Shown here piece by piece: positions 1 through 5,272 of a stretch of DNA of 39,950 bases. A model generated the notes under the pieces. That model was given only the letters and a program-made list of their open reading frames with translations. It was not told the origin of the DNA and ran no database searches. How positions within the stretch are numbered: the first letter of the stretch is position 1; each line of letters opens with the position of its first letter. The position numbers and the translations under genes were made by a program. Source of the DNA: a virus. The stretch is from positions 1 to 39,950 of the IMG/VR virus record IMGVR_UViG_3300008262_000125. One strand, written 5' to 3'.

Positions 1-19
1 CCCCCCCCCCCCCCCCCCC
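1..19. repeat. Terminal poly-C run (C19), probable artefact
   Basis: Nineteen C residues open the window, directly inside the reading frame of the truncated minus-strand gene. Read outward from the contig this is a poly-G tail. The other end of the window also finishes in a C run and a G run. Poly-G tails are a known artefact of two-colour Illumina chemistry, so I read this as a read-end artefact carried into the assembly and not as a phage terminus. Confidence 0.75.
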
Positions 20-712
20 AGTGGGGCGCGGGGTCTTGCGCTTGGCCTGCTTCTGCCAGTCCTCAAGCCACTGCAGGGGCAGCGCCTGGCCGTCGTCGTC
101 GCGCAGGTCGCTGAGCTCGGTGCCGCTGTAGTTGTCGCCCAGGAGAACGTCCTCCATGCGGCCCTGATCCTCGGCTGGCACCACCTCGAGCAGTTCGCGG
201 ATCGCGGGGCCCGGCCGCCGCTTTGCGCCTTCGCAGACGTTGCGGAATCGGTCCCGAACCTGGCTGCTGATCGTGGCCGCCTCGCTGTCGCTGATCGCCG
301 GGCGCGGCTGGGTGAACTGGGGCCAGGGCTGCAGACCGTAGAAGGCGGCCGAGAAGTCGCCGGCATCCCAGGGGTGCCCGTCGTCATGGAGAACCGGGCG
401 GCCGCGGCTCACCACCTCCCGCAGCTTGCGGTCCTGAATCGGCCCGTAGTTCTCGGCCGCCAGGAGCTCATTCATGATCGCGAGCGCGACGAACAGCTTC
501 GGTTCAGGACCCCGCAGGCGGGCGTTTTCGAGCTGGCTCCACTGGCTGTTGAACACGTGGGCAATGTTGATCGCGCGGCCCCAGTCCTGTGGCGTGTTCT
601 GGCTCCATCCGTTGCTGATGCGCCAGCGGCGGAGGCCGGACCCGAAGGCCGCGGCGGCGGCTGCCAGCTGCTGGGTGACGCTTTCGGGGCTGTAGCGGGA
701 GAGCGGTGCCAT
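1..712 (-). CDS. Helix-turn-helix-like protein, 3' end missing
   Basis: An open frame starts at an ATG (710-712) and runs off the left end, giving about 230 residues before it dissolves into the poly-C artefact. Residues ~25-65 look like a Cro/CI-type helix-turn-helix: an LRRWRISNGWSQ start, then a WGRAINIAHVFNSQWSQLE stretch that would form the recognition region. A longer uncharacterised region follows, with several charged segments and no membrane segment. Its neighbours are the integrase and a CCTAAG/CTTAGG palindrome about 40 bp upstream of its start, so a lysogeny regulator is plausible, but this is inferred from context. There is no clear Shine-Dalgarno; the strand upstream of the start reads as C/T. 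The true C-terminus cannot be seen. Confidence 0.6.
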   Translation of the reverse strand, partial: MAPLSRYSPESVTQQLAAAAAAFGSGLRRWRISNGWSQNTPQDWGRAINIAHVFNSQWSQLENARLRGPEPKLFVALAIMNELLAAENYGPIQDRKLREVVSRGRPVLHDDGHPWDAGDFSAAFYGLQPWPQFTQPRPAISDSEAATISSQVRDRFRNVCEGAKRRPGPAIRELLEVVPAEDQGRMEDVLLGDNYSGTELSDLRDDDGQALPLQWLEDWQKQAKRKTPRPTGGGGGG

Positions 713-750
713 GGGGAGGAGGGGGGCCGACGGGATCCCCTCAACACCAA

Positions 751-763
751 CCTAAGACTTAGG
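751..763. promoter_or_regulatory. Palindromic operator candidate CCTAAG-A-CTTAGG
   Basis: A 13-bp palindrome with perfect 6-bp arms and a 1-bp centre lies between the integrase end and the start of the truncated HTH gene. The same half-site recurs upstream of the integrase (2611) and twice upstream of the rightmost early gene (39858 and 39875). A shared repressor is a reasonable inference, because all three places are promoter-proximal. Next to it, 768-780 holds a small CCCC/GGGG hairpin with a weak T tract that may be the integrase terminator. Confidence 0.45.
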
Positions 764-814
764 ACAACCCCCGAGTGGGGTAATTCCCGACTTTCTTGCG
801 GATTGCGCATACGG

Positions 815-2602
815 TCACGCCGGCCACTCCACACCGGCCCCCAGCCCGTCTGCGTCTCCGATGAAGAACTGCGCGCCGGTGACACCAGCCGCCAGGGCCT
901 GCCCCGCCAGCTCCTGATCCAGCGGCTGCCAGTCGATCGGCCCGCCCCCCAGCTGCAGGCCCAGGGCCCGGCCCTGCCCGTCCACGTGGATGCGCAGGCC
1001 CAGGCGCCGCAGGTGGCCATGCACCAGCCGCCGATCCTCCACCGTCTCGGCACCCGCAGAAAAGGTGGCGAGCAGCTGGCGGATCGTCTGCTGAGCCTCA
1101 GCGCCCAGGGCCTCGATGGATCGCTGCCCCTGCAGCTGCTGGAGCGCCAGGGTTGCCGCGGCCAGCTCCTGCTGCGCCTGCTCCTGCTGCAGGGCCGCCG
1201 CGGCCTGGCGCCGGGCGAGCACCACCAGCACGGCGGGATCGTCGAGGCTGGCCATCGCCTGCTCGCCGGCGGCCACCACGGCCTGGGCCTGCTCGAGGGC
1301 CTGGGCCGCGGCGTCACGTTGGGCGAGGGCCTGGCTGTGGGCTGTGGCGCGGCTGGCACCGCCCCGGGCCTCGAGCATCGCCAGGTAGTCGTCGGCCGCG
1401 AGCCGCGTCAGCAGGGCGGCCTGTGCCAGGCGCAGGGGCGTGAACGGCTGGCGGCAGTCGCCGCCCTTGAATCGGGCCTGGCAGCGCAGGTAGGAGGACG
1501 GCTGGCCGTTGCTGCGGGTCGAGCAGGTGGCGACGATCGCGGCGCCGCAGCTGCAGACCGTCAGGCCGCCCCCGATCCAGCGCATCAGATCCGTGCGCCC
1601 CAGCTGCTGCTGCCGCCGGCCGCGCATCGCCAGCAGCAGGGCCTCATGCTCGGCCTGGCTGAGCAGGGCGGGGTAGTAGCCCAGCTGGGGCGGTTCGTAC
1701 TGGCGCCGTGGGTGGGGCGGCTGCTGGTCGGCTGGGATCCCCTGGCGACGTGCCAGGGCGCGGGCTTCCTTCCATGCGCGCACCTCGTCGCGGTAGCCGG
1801 GCGCCAGGATCTGCCGGGCCCCGTAGATCGCCGGCTGGCCGATCAGGTTCAGCACGCTGGAGCTGCTCCACAGGCGGGGCCTGGCGGCGGCGCCGGCCCG
1901 CTGCTGCCGGGCGGCTGCCGGTGGCGGCACGCCTTCGCTGTTGAGGATGCTGGCGACCCGGCCGCCGCCGTGCTCGCGCACCAGATCGAGCACGCGGCGC
2001 ACGGTGGCGGCGTAGCTGTTGAACTGCCAGCAGCCGTCGGTCAGGCTGATCCAACAGGGGGCGCTGCCGGCGGCGGTGGGGGCGCCGGTGCGGATCCGGT
2101 CCCGCTTCACGGCATGGACGTGGGAGAGGCGGCGGGAGAGGCGGCTGCTGAATTCGTGGGCCGATCCGAGCCAGAACAGCAGCTCGTGGAGCTCCATCCC
2201 GTTCTCGCGGATCGAGGCCCGGCTGATGTCGCGGCCCTTGGCCATCACGGCGATGGTCACGCCGGCGTTCAGCATGTCGTCGATGATCACCGGCAGCACC
2301 GCCAGGGGGAAGCTGCGGGAGAAGCGATCGAGGTCCTCCACCAGCAGCGCCACCGGGCCGGGCCCGAAGCGGCCGGCGCGCAGGTCGGAGAGGAACCGCC
2401 CCAGGGCGGCCTCGAGGTTGCTGCCGTCGAACGCGCTGCGGCCAGCGTCTGAGTAGGCCTCGCCTTCCCACAGCGTCCAGCCCCGGGCGGCGCAGTAGGA
2501 CCGAGGGGCGGCCGCCTGGCGGTCGAGGCCGAGGCCGGACACCTGGCCGGCAGAGCTAATTCTGGAGTAGGGCACTCCCAGCATGGGCCTCGTCTGATCC
2601 AT
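815..2602 (-). CDS. int: Large serine recombinase (phage integrase)
   Basis: This 595-residue protein has the full plan of a large serine integrase. The N-terminal resolvase domain carries the YSRISSAGQ motif (residues 12-20; predicted nucleophile Ser16, with Arg14) and DRFSR (92-96), which holds the other active-site arginines. A recombinase domain follows (about 180-330). Next is a zinc ribbon with cysteines near 350, 352, 360, 374 and 383. A long Ala/Gln-rich region (about 400-520) is likely the coiled coil that controls directionality. Such enzymes join attP and attB by a double-strand break with a phosphoserine intermediate and need no host factor for integration. The start at 2602 is the first ATG ahead of the catalytic motif, with only a weak AAGG upstream. 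attP normally lies beside the gene, but I could not identify a core sequence. Confidence 0.93.
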   Translation of the reverse strand: MDQTRPMLGVPYSRISSAGQVSGLGLDRQAAAPRSYCAARGWTLWEGEAYSDAGRSAFDGSNLEAALGRFLSDLRAGRFGPGPVALLVEDLDRFSRSFPLAVLPVIIDDMLNAGVTIAVMAKGRDISRASIRENGMELHELLFWLGSAHEFSSRLSRRLSHVHAVKRDRIRTGAPTAAGSAPCWISLTDGCWQFNSYAATVRRVLDLVREHGGGRVASILNSEGVPPPAAARQQRAGAAARPRLWSSSSVLNLIGQPAIYGARQILAPGYRDEVRAWKEARALARRQGIPADQQPPHPRRQYEPPQLGYYPALLSQAEHEALLLAMRGRRQQQLGRTDLMRWIGGGLTVCSCGAAIVATCSTRSNGQPSSYLRCQARFKGGDCRQPFTPLRLAQAALLTRLAADDYLAMLEARGGASRATAHSQALAQRDAAAQALEQAQAVVAAGEQAMASLDDPAVLVVLARRQAAAALQQEQAQQELAAATLALQQLQGQRSIEALGAEAQQTIRQLLATFSAGAETVEDRRLVHGHLRRLGLRIHVDGQGRALGLQLGGGPIDWQPLDQELAGQALAAGVTGAQFFIGDADGLGAGVEWPA

Positions 2603-2610
2603 TGCATTGA

Positions 2611-2632
2611 CCTTAGGCGCTGCCTGAACGGA
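2611..2632. promoter_or_regulatory. CCTTAGG operator-like half-site upstream of integrase
   Basis: CCTTAGGC at 2611-2618 is followed after 3 bp by GCCTGAACGG, an imperfect inverted copy with one inserted base. It sits less than 10 bp upstream of the integrase start codon and matches the half-sites at 751-763 and 39858-39881. A repressor bound here would block the integrase promoter or translation start. This rests on repeat recurrence only. Confidence 0.35.
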
Positions 2633-2695
2633 CTCTTCTCAAAACAGCATCTCTAGTCCGACAGCCGCTACGGTATGGGGAGCCGCCACCGCCCC

Positions 2696-2911
2696 ATGCC
2701 GTCTGCCTCCCTGGAGCGTGTCCGTCGCACTCGACTGCGTCAGGCGGGCCTCCTGCCGCCGGTGCCAGTGTGCCCGCAGTGCAGCGCCCGGGCACTGCAG
2801 GCCCGCGCCGGTGGACTGTGTCAGCGCTGCTGGCGCAAGACACCAGAGGGGCGTGCAGCGGACGCAGCGCGGAAGAGGCAGGGGCGATCAGCACGCACTG
2901 TGCCGGCCTGA
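2696..2911 (+). CDS. Small zinc-ribbon protein
   Basis: This is a 71-residue basic protein with two CxxC pairs about 15 residues apart (CPQC and CQRC) followed by WRKTPEGR. That is the layout of a small treble-clef or zinc-ribbon nucleic-acid-binding protein. I recall similar short proteins from picocyanobacterial genomes, but I cannot name a family. An in-frame ATG at 2675 would add seven residues. Neither start has a good Shine-Dalgarno; I prefer 2696 because the charged helix begins there. It is the first of a row of plus-strand small genes divergent from the integrase. The 2603-2695 gap is shared promoter space in which I see no clear -35/-10 pair. Confidence 0.5.
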   Translation: MPSASLERVRRTRLRQAGLLPPVPVCPQCSARALQARAGGLCQRCWRKTPEGRAADAARKRQGRSARTVPA

Positions 2912-2923
2912 CCCCAGTACCGT

Positions 2924-2984
2924 CCGCCACGTGCTACAGTGACGGAGTCACGGGGAGGCCCGTGGCGTCCCTCGCACCTCGACA
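2924..2984 (+). promoter_or_regulatory. Promoter plus 5' hairpin/pseudoknot element, copy A
   Basis: The 15-mer CCGCCACGTGCTACA (2924-2938) is repeated exactly at 3305-3319. It contains an extended -10 (TGCTACAGT; hexamer 2935-2940) with no good -35. About 9 bp downstream lies a 6-bp hairpin, CACGGG (2949-2954), loop GAGG, CCCGTG (2959-2964), then GCACCTCGACA (2974-2984). The loop GAGG can pair with CCTC at 2977-2980, making an H-type pseudoknot. Copy B has a different but compensated stem, which supports a transcribed RNA structure. Confidence 0.55.
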
Positions 2985-2985
2985 A

Positions 2986-3165
2986 ATGAATACATCCCTG
3001 GTCGCGCTGGCCCACACGCTCAGCGCCGTCTCGGACGTCCTCGACGCGTTCGTCGCACTGCGCGACGCCTGCTCTGAGGACGACTGGGACGCGCTGAACG
3101 GCTCGGCTCCGCTGGAACGTCTCCTCGACGCTCTGACGGATCTCGAGGATGCGGCAGCGGAATGA
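2986..3165 (+). CDS. Small acidic helical protein of moron cassette A
   Basis: The 59-residue product is acidic and fully helical in appearance (SLVALAHTLSAVSDVL, then ACSEDDWDAL, ending LTDLEDAAAE), with no cysteines or membrane segment. I do not recognise the family. It lies between promoter copy A and a strong intrinsic terminator, so it forms a self-contained transcription unit, typical of a phage moron expressed from the lysogen. The ATG at 2986 has no Shine-Dalgarno. An in-frame GTG at 2962 lies at the foot of the hairpin with GGAGG only three bases before it, which would add eight residues. The hairpin conservation favours the ATG. Confidence 0.5.
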   Translation: MNTSLVALAHTLSAVSDVLDAFVALRDACSEDDWDALNGSAPLERLLDALTDLEDAAAE

Positions 3166-3171
3166 CCGCCG

Positions 3172-3192
3172 GGCCCTGCGGGGCCTTTTTTT
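3172..3192 (+). terminator. Intrinsic terminator of moron A
   Basis: GGCCC, loop TGCG, GGGCC, followed immediately by seven Ts, starts six bases after the stop codon at 3165. It is a compact rho-independent terminator in plus orientation. Confidence 0.85.
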
Positions 3193-3304
3193 GTGCCCGC
3201 CGCGGGGCGAGGATGCGGACGGGGTCGGCTCCACCCGCAAGGGCGAGCGCCGTGGCCGGGGGCGAGGCCCCGACCTGAAACGGCACCGAAGGCCCCACCA
3301 CGTT

Positions 3305-3359
3305 CCGCCACGTGCTACATTCATGGACGTGGGGGAGGCATCCCCACGGCACCTTGACA
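3305..3359 (+). promoter_or_regulatory. Promoter plus 5' hairpin/pseudoknot element, copy B
   Basis: This is an exact copy of the 15-mer of copy A (3305-3319) with -10 TACATT at 3316-3321. The hairpin is GTGGGG (3329-3334), loop GAGGCAT, CCCCAC (3342-3347), then GCACCTTGACA (3349-3359). Relative to copy A the stem bases change on both arms so that pairing is kept. The loop GAGG still pairs with CCTT (3352-3355) using one G-U pair. Transcription should begin near 3327. Confidence 0.55.
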
Positions 3360-3462
3360 TAGCGGCTTCGGCCGCAGCGGGCGGTCAGCCCGATCTCCGG
3401 TGGTGGTCCATCTCTGGCACCCCACTGACTCCGCCAGGAGTCACCACACACCGGAGATCGTC
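3360..3462 (+). promoter_or_regulatory. Structured leader that buries the ribosome binding site
   Basis: Three further hairpins follow copy B. First, GCGGC-TTCG-GCCGC at 3362-3375 is a UUCG tetraloop with a C-G closing pair. Second, a perfect 12-bp stem joins CGATCTCCGGTG (3391-3402) to CACCGGAGATCG (3449-3460), extended by GTGG/CCAC (3403-3406 with 3444-3447) past one bulged A. Third, inside it, GACTCC-GCCA-GGAGTC lies at 3427-3442. The GGAG Shine-Dalgarno of the next gene (3453-3456) is wholly inside the 12-bp stem. Translation should therefore be off unless the stem is opened. This is a candidate riboswitch, thermosensor or trans-regulated leader; nothing here shows the trigger. Confidence 0.55.
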
Positions 3463-3633
3463 ATGACTGACCAGACCCGCGCCCTCACCTCCACGGGTGA
3501 CGCTGAGATCGACGCGCTGTTCGCCGAGATCGATCAGCTCCTTGAGGAGATGGGCCGCTCTAACGAGCGGCTGCTGGCTCTCGCGCACGAGATGCGCGAC
3601 GTCAGCGCCGAACTCGAAGAGTGGTCCTGTTGA
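3463..3633 (+). CDS. Small coiled-coil protein of moron cassette B
   Basis: The 56-residue acidic product is a likely helical hairpin or coiled coil (EIDALFAEIDQLLEEMG, then NERLLALAHEMRDVSAELEEW) and ends in a single cysteine. No family is recognised. The start ATG has GGAG six bases upstream, the best ribosome binding site of this patch, but that site is sequestered in the leader hairpin. It resembles the moron A product in size and acidity, not in clear sequence. A hairpin follows the gene. The matching promoter element suggests that cassettes A and B are regulated together at transcription, with extra control of B at translation. Confidence 0.6.
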   Translation: MTDQTRALTSTGDAEIDALFAEIDQLLEEMGRSNERLLALAHEMRDVSAELEEWSC

Positions 3634-3639
3634 GGGATC

Positions 3640-3670
3640 TGCCCCGGCCACCGGGGCACTGACTTTTATT
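3640..3670 (+). terminator. Hairpin terminator of moron B
   Basis: TGCCCCGG, loop CCA, CCGGGGCA (3640-3658) is a perfect 8-bp stem seven bases after the stop codon. It is followed by CTGACTTTTATT, so the T tract is displaced by four bases. Confidence 0.6.
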
Positions 3671-3730
3671 CACCCGGTTGCAGGCGTTGAATCGCCTCCC
3701 GGATCGCGCCCGACAAGGGCAAGAGGAATC

Positions 3731-3919
3731 ATGACCATTCCCTGCATCGCCGCTTGGGCCGTCGCCCTGCTGCTGCTCCCGCTGATCATCCTGCTGTGGG
3801 CCATGGAGACCCAGCAGCAGCGGGCGCGCCGCTGGCGGTCCTACGGCTGGAGCCAGCAGCGGATCGCCGATCGGCTCGGCTGCAGCCGCTCCAGCGTCCG
3901 CCGGTTGCTGGTGGCGTGA
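3731..3919 (+). CDS. Membrane-anchored helix-turn-helix miniprotein
   Basis: In 62 residues this protein joins one transmembrane helix to one DNA-binding-like motif. Residues 3-25 are hydrophobic (IPCIAAWAVALLLLPLIILL). A Gln/Arg-rich linker follows. Residues ~36-59 read YGWSQQRIADRLGCSRSSVR, a clear resolvase/HTH_23-type helix-turn-helix with the S-Q-x-x-I-A-x-x-L-G-x-S-R-S-x-V pattern. AGAGGAA upstream is a good ribosome binding site and fixes the start. The N-in/C-in orientation would depend on the positive linker, which places the HTH in the cytoplasm. I know of no named family with this minimal plan. It could be a membrane-tethered regulator or a superinfection-exclusion peptide; both are inference. 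Confidence 0.6.
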   Translation: MTIPCIAAWAVALLLLPLIILLWAMETQQQRARRWRSYGWSQQRIADRLGCSRSSVRRLLVA

Positions 3920-3926
3920 GCGCATG

Positions 3927-3956
3927 AAAAAGCCCCGGGGCTTCTGCCTCCCGGGG
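3927..3956 (-). terminator. Intrinsic terminator, minus strand
   Basis: On the minus strand, GCCCCGGG (from 3956) and CCCGGGGC form a perfect 8-bp stem around a short loop, followed by TTTTT. It lies about 45 bases past the stop of the 4002-4280 gene. The plus strand lacks a T tract here, so it serves the minus-strand gene. Confidence 0.8.
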
Positions 3957-4001
3957 CCGGTGCGTCCCATGCGTGCTCAGGCTAGGCAGGCGCAGAGGGA
4001 A

Positions 4002-4280
4002 TCACCAGAGGCGCGGCCAGCTGATCGCCCACCAGGGCCGCGCCGGCCTGCGCTTCGGTCGGTCGGCCAGCTCCTGCTGGAGCTCCAGCGCCATGATCCG
4101 CGCCGCGGCCCGCTCGATGATCGACTGCTGCATCGCGTTCTGCCGCAGCAGGCTGGCCGCCAGGGCGGCGACGGCGTGGGGTTCCTCGGTGGCTGCGTCG
4201 GCCAGGTTCAGCTCGGCACGTCGCAGCTCGAGGTCCTGCTCGAGCGTGACGGCCGGAACCATCCATTCACCCCAGCCCAT
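4002..4280 (-). CDS. Small coiled-coil protein, unknown function
   Basis: The 92-residue product has a central helical region (LEQDLELRRAELNLADA, then LLRQNAMQQSIIERAAARI) and an unusual Trp-rich end (PWWAISWPRLW). I do not recognise it. The first ATG is at 4280. A second ATG at 4262 has GGGGTG eight bases upstream and would remove six residues, so the start is uncertain. It is divergent from the 4332 gene across a 51-bp gap holding an inverted repeat, and is followed by its own terminator, so it is a single-gene unit on the minus strand within a plus-strand patch. Confidence 0.55.
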   Translation of the reverse strand: MGWGEWMVPAVTLEQDLELRRAELNLADAATEEPHAVAALAASLLRQNAMQQSIIERAAARIMALELQQELADRPKRRPARPWWAISWPRLW

Positions 4281-4302
4281 GGCAGCACCGCGAGGATCCC
4301 GC

Positions 4303-4324
4303 CAGTCTGGGTCTGCTGAGACTG
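4303..4324. promoter_or_regulatory. CAGTCT-N10-AGACTG inverted repeat between divergent genes
   Basis: Two perfect 6-bp arms, CAGTCT (4303-4308) and AGACTG (4319-4324), lie symmetrically in the 51-bp gap between the genes starting at 4280 (minus) and 4332 (plus). AGACTG is also the core of the CAGTCTA elements found in gaps of the late operon at 7246, 8110, 16755 and 24142. This could be an operator or a pair of divergent -10 elements. Confidence 0.35.
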
Positions 4325-4331
4325 AGGCGCC

Positions 4332-4517
4332 ATGGTTGAAGTGCCCACCATCGAGGTCGTCGTCGTTGACGGCGTGGCGCTGTTCGAGGTCAGCGGCTGC
4401 CAGGTCGTGTCACGCCACCAGCAGCTGGCTCAGGCCCAAATCGCTTGGTTCATCCTGGCCTCTGCTGCTGGCTGGCGCGTGCCGGCGCCCGTGATCCTTG
4501 CCTCTGCGAAGCCGTAG
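4332..4517 (+). CDS. Small protein of unknown function
   Basis: The 61-residue product starts with a beta-rich stretch (VPTIEVVVVDGVALFEVSGCQVV) and continues with a helix (HQQLAQAQIAWFILASAAGW). The hydrophobic part is too weak to call a membrane segment. TGAGGCG upstream of the ATG is a usable ribosome binding site. I do not recognise the family. It lies 62 bp upstream of the zinc-ribbon/HNH gene on the same strand and may be cotranscribed with it. Confidence 0.45.
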   Translation: MVEVPTIEVVVVDGVALFEVSGCQVVSRHQQLAQAQIAWFILASAAGWRVPAPVILASAKP

Positions 4518-4579
4518 AATTGGGGTGCTCCAGCGGCTGGCAGGCCCTAGAGCGCGACCAACTCACTTGGGATGAGCTG

Positions 4580-5272
4580 ATGAGCGGAATCGTAGACCGC
4601 ACCGGCCAGCGGTTCGGACGGCTGGTGGTTGTCAAGCTAGCTGCACCCAGGATTCACCCCAATGGGCAGAAGGCGACACGCTGGCTTTGCCACTGCGACT
4701 GCGGGCAGGAAACAGTCGCGGCCGCGGGGAACCTGACGGCTGGCCACACTCAGAGCTGCGGATGTCTAGCCCGCGAAGTGAACAGGGCTGCCAGACTTAC
4801 GCATGGGCGGTCTAACACGCCCGAATACAGGATTTGGCGCGGGATGCTCAACCGCGGCCGGAACCCCAAGGTCGCTAGCTACGCCCTCTACGGGGGGAGA
4901 GGCGTCGCCGTTGTGGAGCGATGGCATTCTTTCAGCGCTTTCCTTGCCGACATGGGCACCCGACCCACGCCTCGTCACAGTCTCGACCGAATTGACAACG
5001 ACAGAGACTACTCACCGGAGAACTGCCGTTGGGCGACTCCAGAACAGCAGGCAAGGAACACAAGGCGAAATACCTGGGTCACATTCCAGGGGGAGCGAAT
5101 GACGTTGGCGGATGCGGCAGAACGCAGTGGCATCACTCAGTCGGTTGTAACGGCTCGGCGCAAACGCGGTTGGCCTGAACAAGACTGGTTCCTCCCTGTC
5201 GGTGCTCGCGGATTAGGGCAGTTCCCTCCTGGGTCCAATGGACGGACGCCCGCCGGGTGGTGCCCTCAGTAA
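4580..5272 (+). CDS. Zinc-ribbon plus HNH-like homing-endonuclease-type protein
   Basis: This 230-residue protein has three parts. Residues 8-65 are a GQRFGRLVV-type domain with a CHCDCG pair (37-41) and CGC at 60-62, a zinc-binding module common in phage free-standing HNH proteins. Residues ~82-165 hold the nuclease-like core with YGGRGVAV, LDRIDNDRDYSPENCRW (135-151) and the following ARN; the DRID and NCRW residues are the family signature. The end (~165-200) looks like a helix-turn-helix that could give target specificity. Codons here are visibly less GC-rich than in the neighbours, which fits recent arrival as a mobile gene. The start has GGGATGAG upstream. Its 3' end overlaps the convergent endolysin gene by seven bases. 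I see no intron around it, so it would be a free-standing endonuclease. Confidence 0.8.
   Translation: MSGIVDRTGQRFGRLVVVKLAAPRIHPNGQKATRWLCHCDCGQETVAAAGNLTAGHTQSCGCLAREVNRAARLTHGRSNTPEYRIWRGMLNRGRNPKVASYALYGGRGVAVVERWHSFSAFLADMGTRPTPRHSLDRIDNDRDYSPENCRWATPEQQARNTRRNTWVTFQGERMTLADAAERSGITQSVVTARRKRGWPEQDWFLPVGARGLGQFPPGSNGRTPAGWCPQ

Noticed and set aside
374-2452. Plus-strand 692-residue frame over the integrase gene
   Set aside because: It is the antisense shadow of the integrase. The product is low-complexity Gly/Ala/Gln/Leu with no motif, while the minus strand has the catalytic serine, arginines and zinc ribbon in order.
815-2985. attP core next to the integrase gene
   Set aside because: No duplicated or GG/GA-centred inverted-repeat core could be singled out by eye, and no second copy exists in the window to define it.
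3149-3466. Plus-strand 105-residue frame across terminator A and promoter B
   Set aside because: It runs through an intrinsic terminator, the repeated promoter element and the structured leader. The product is Arg/Pro-rich and unlike any protein.
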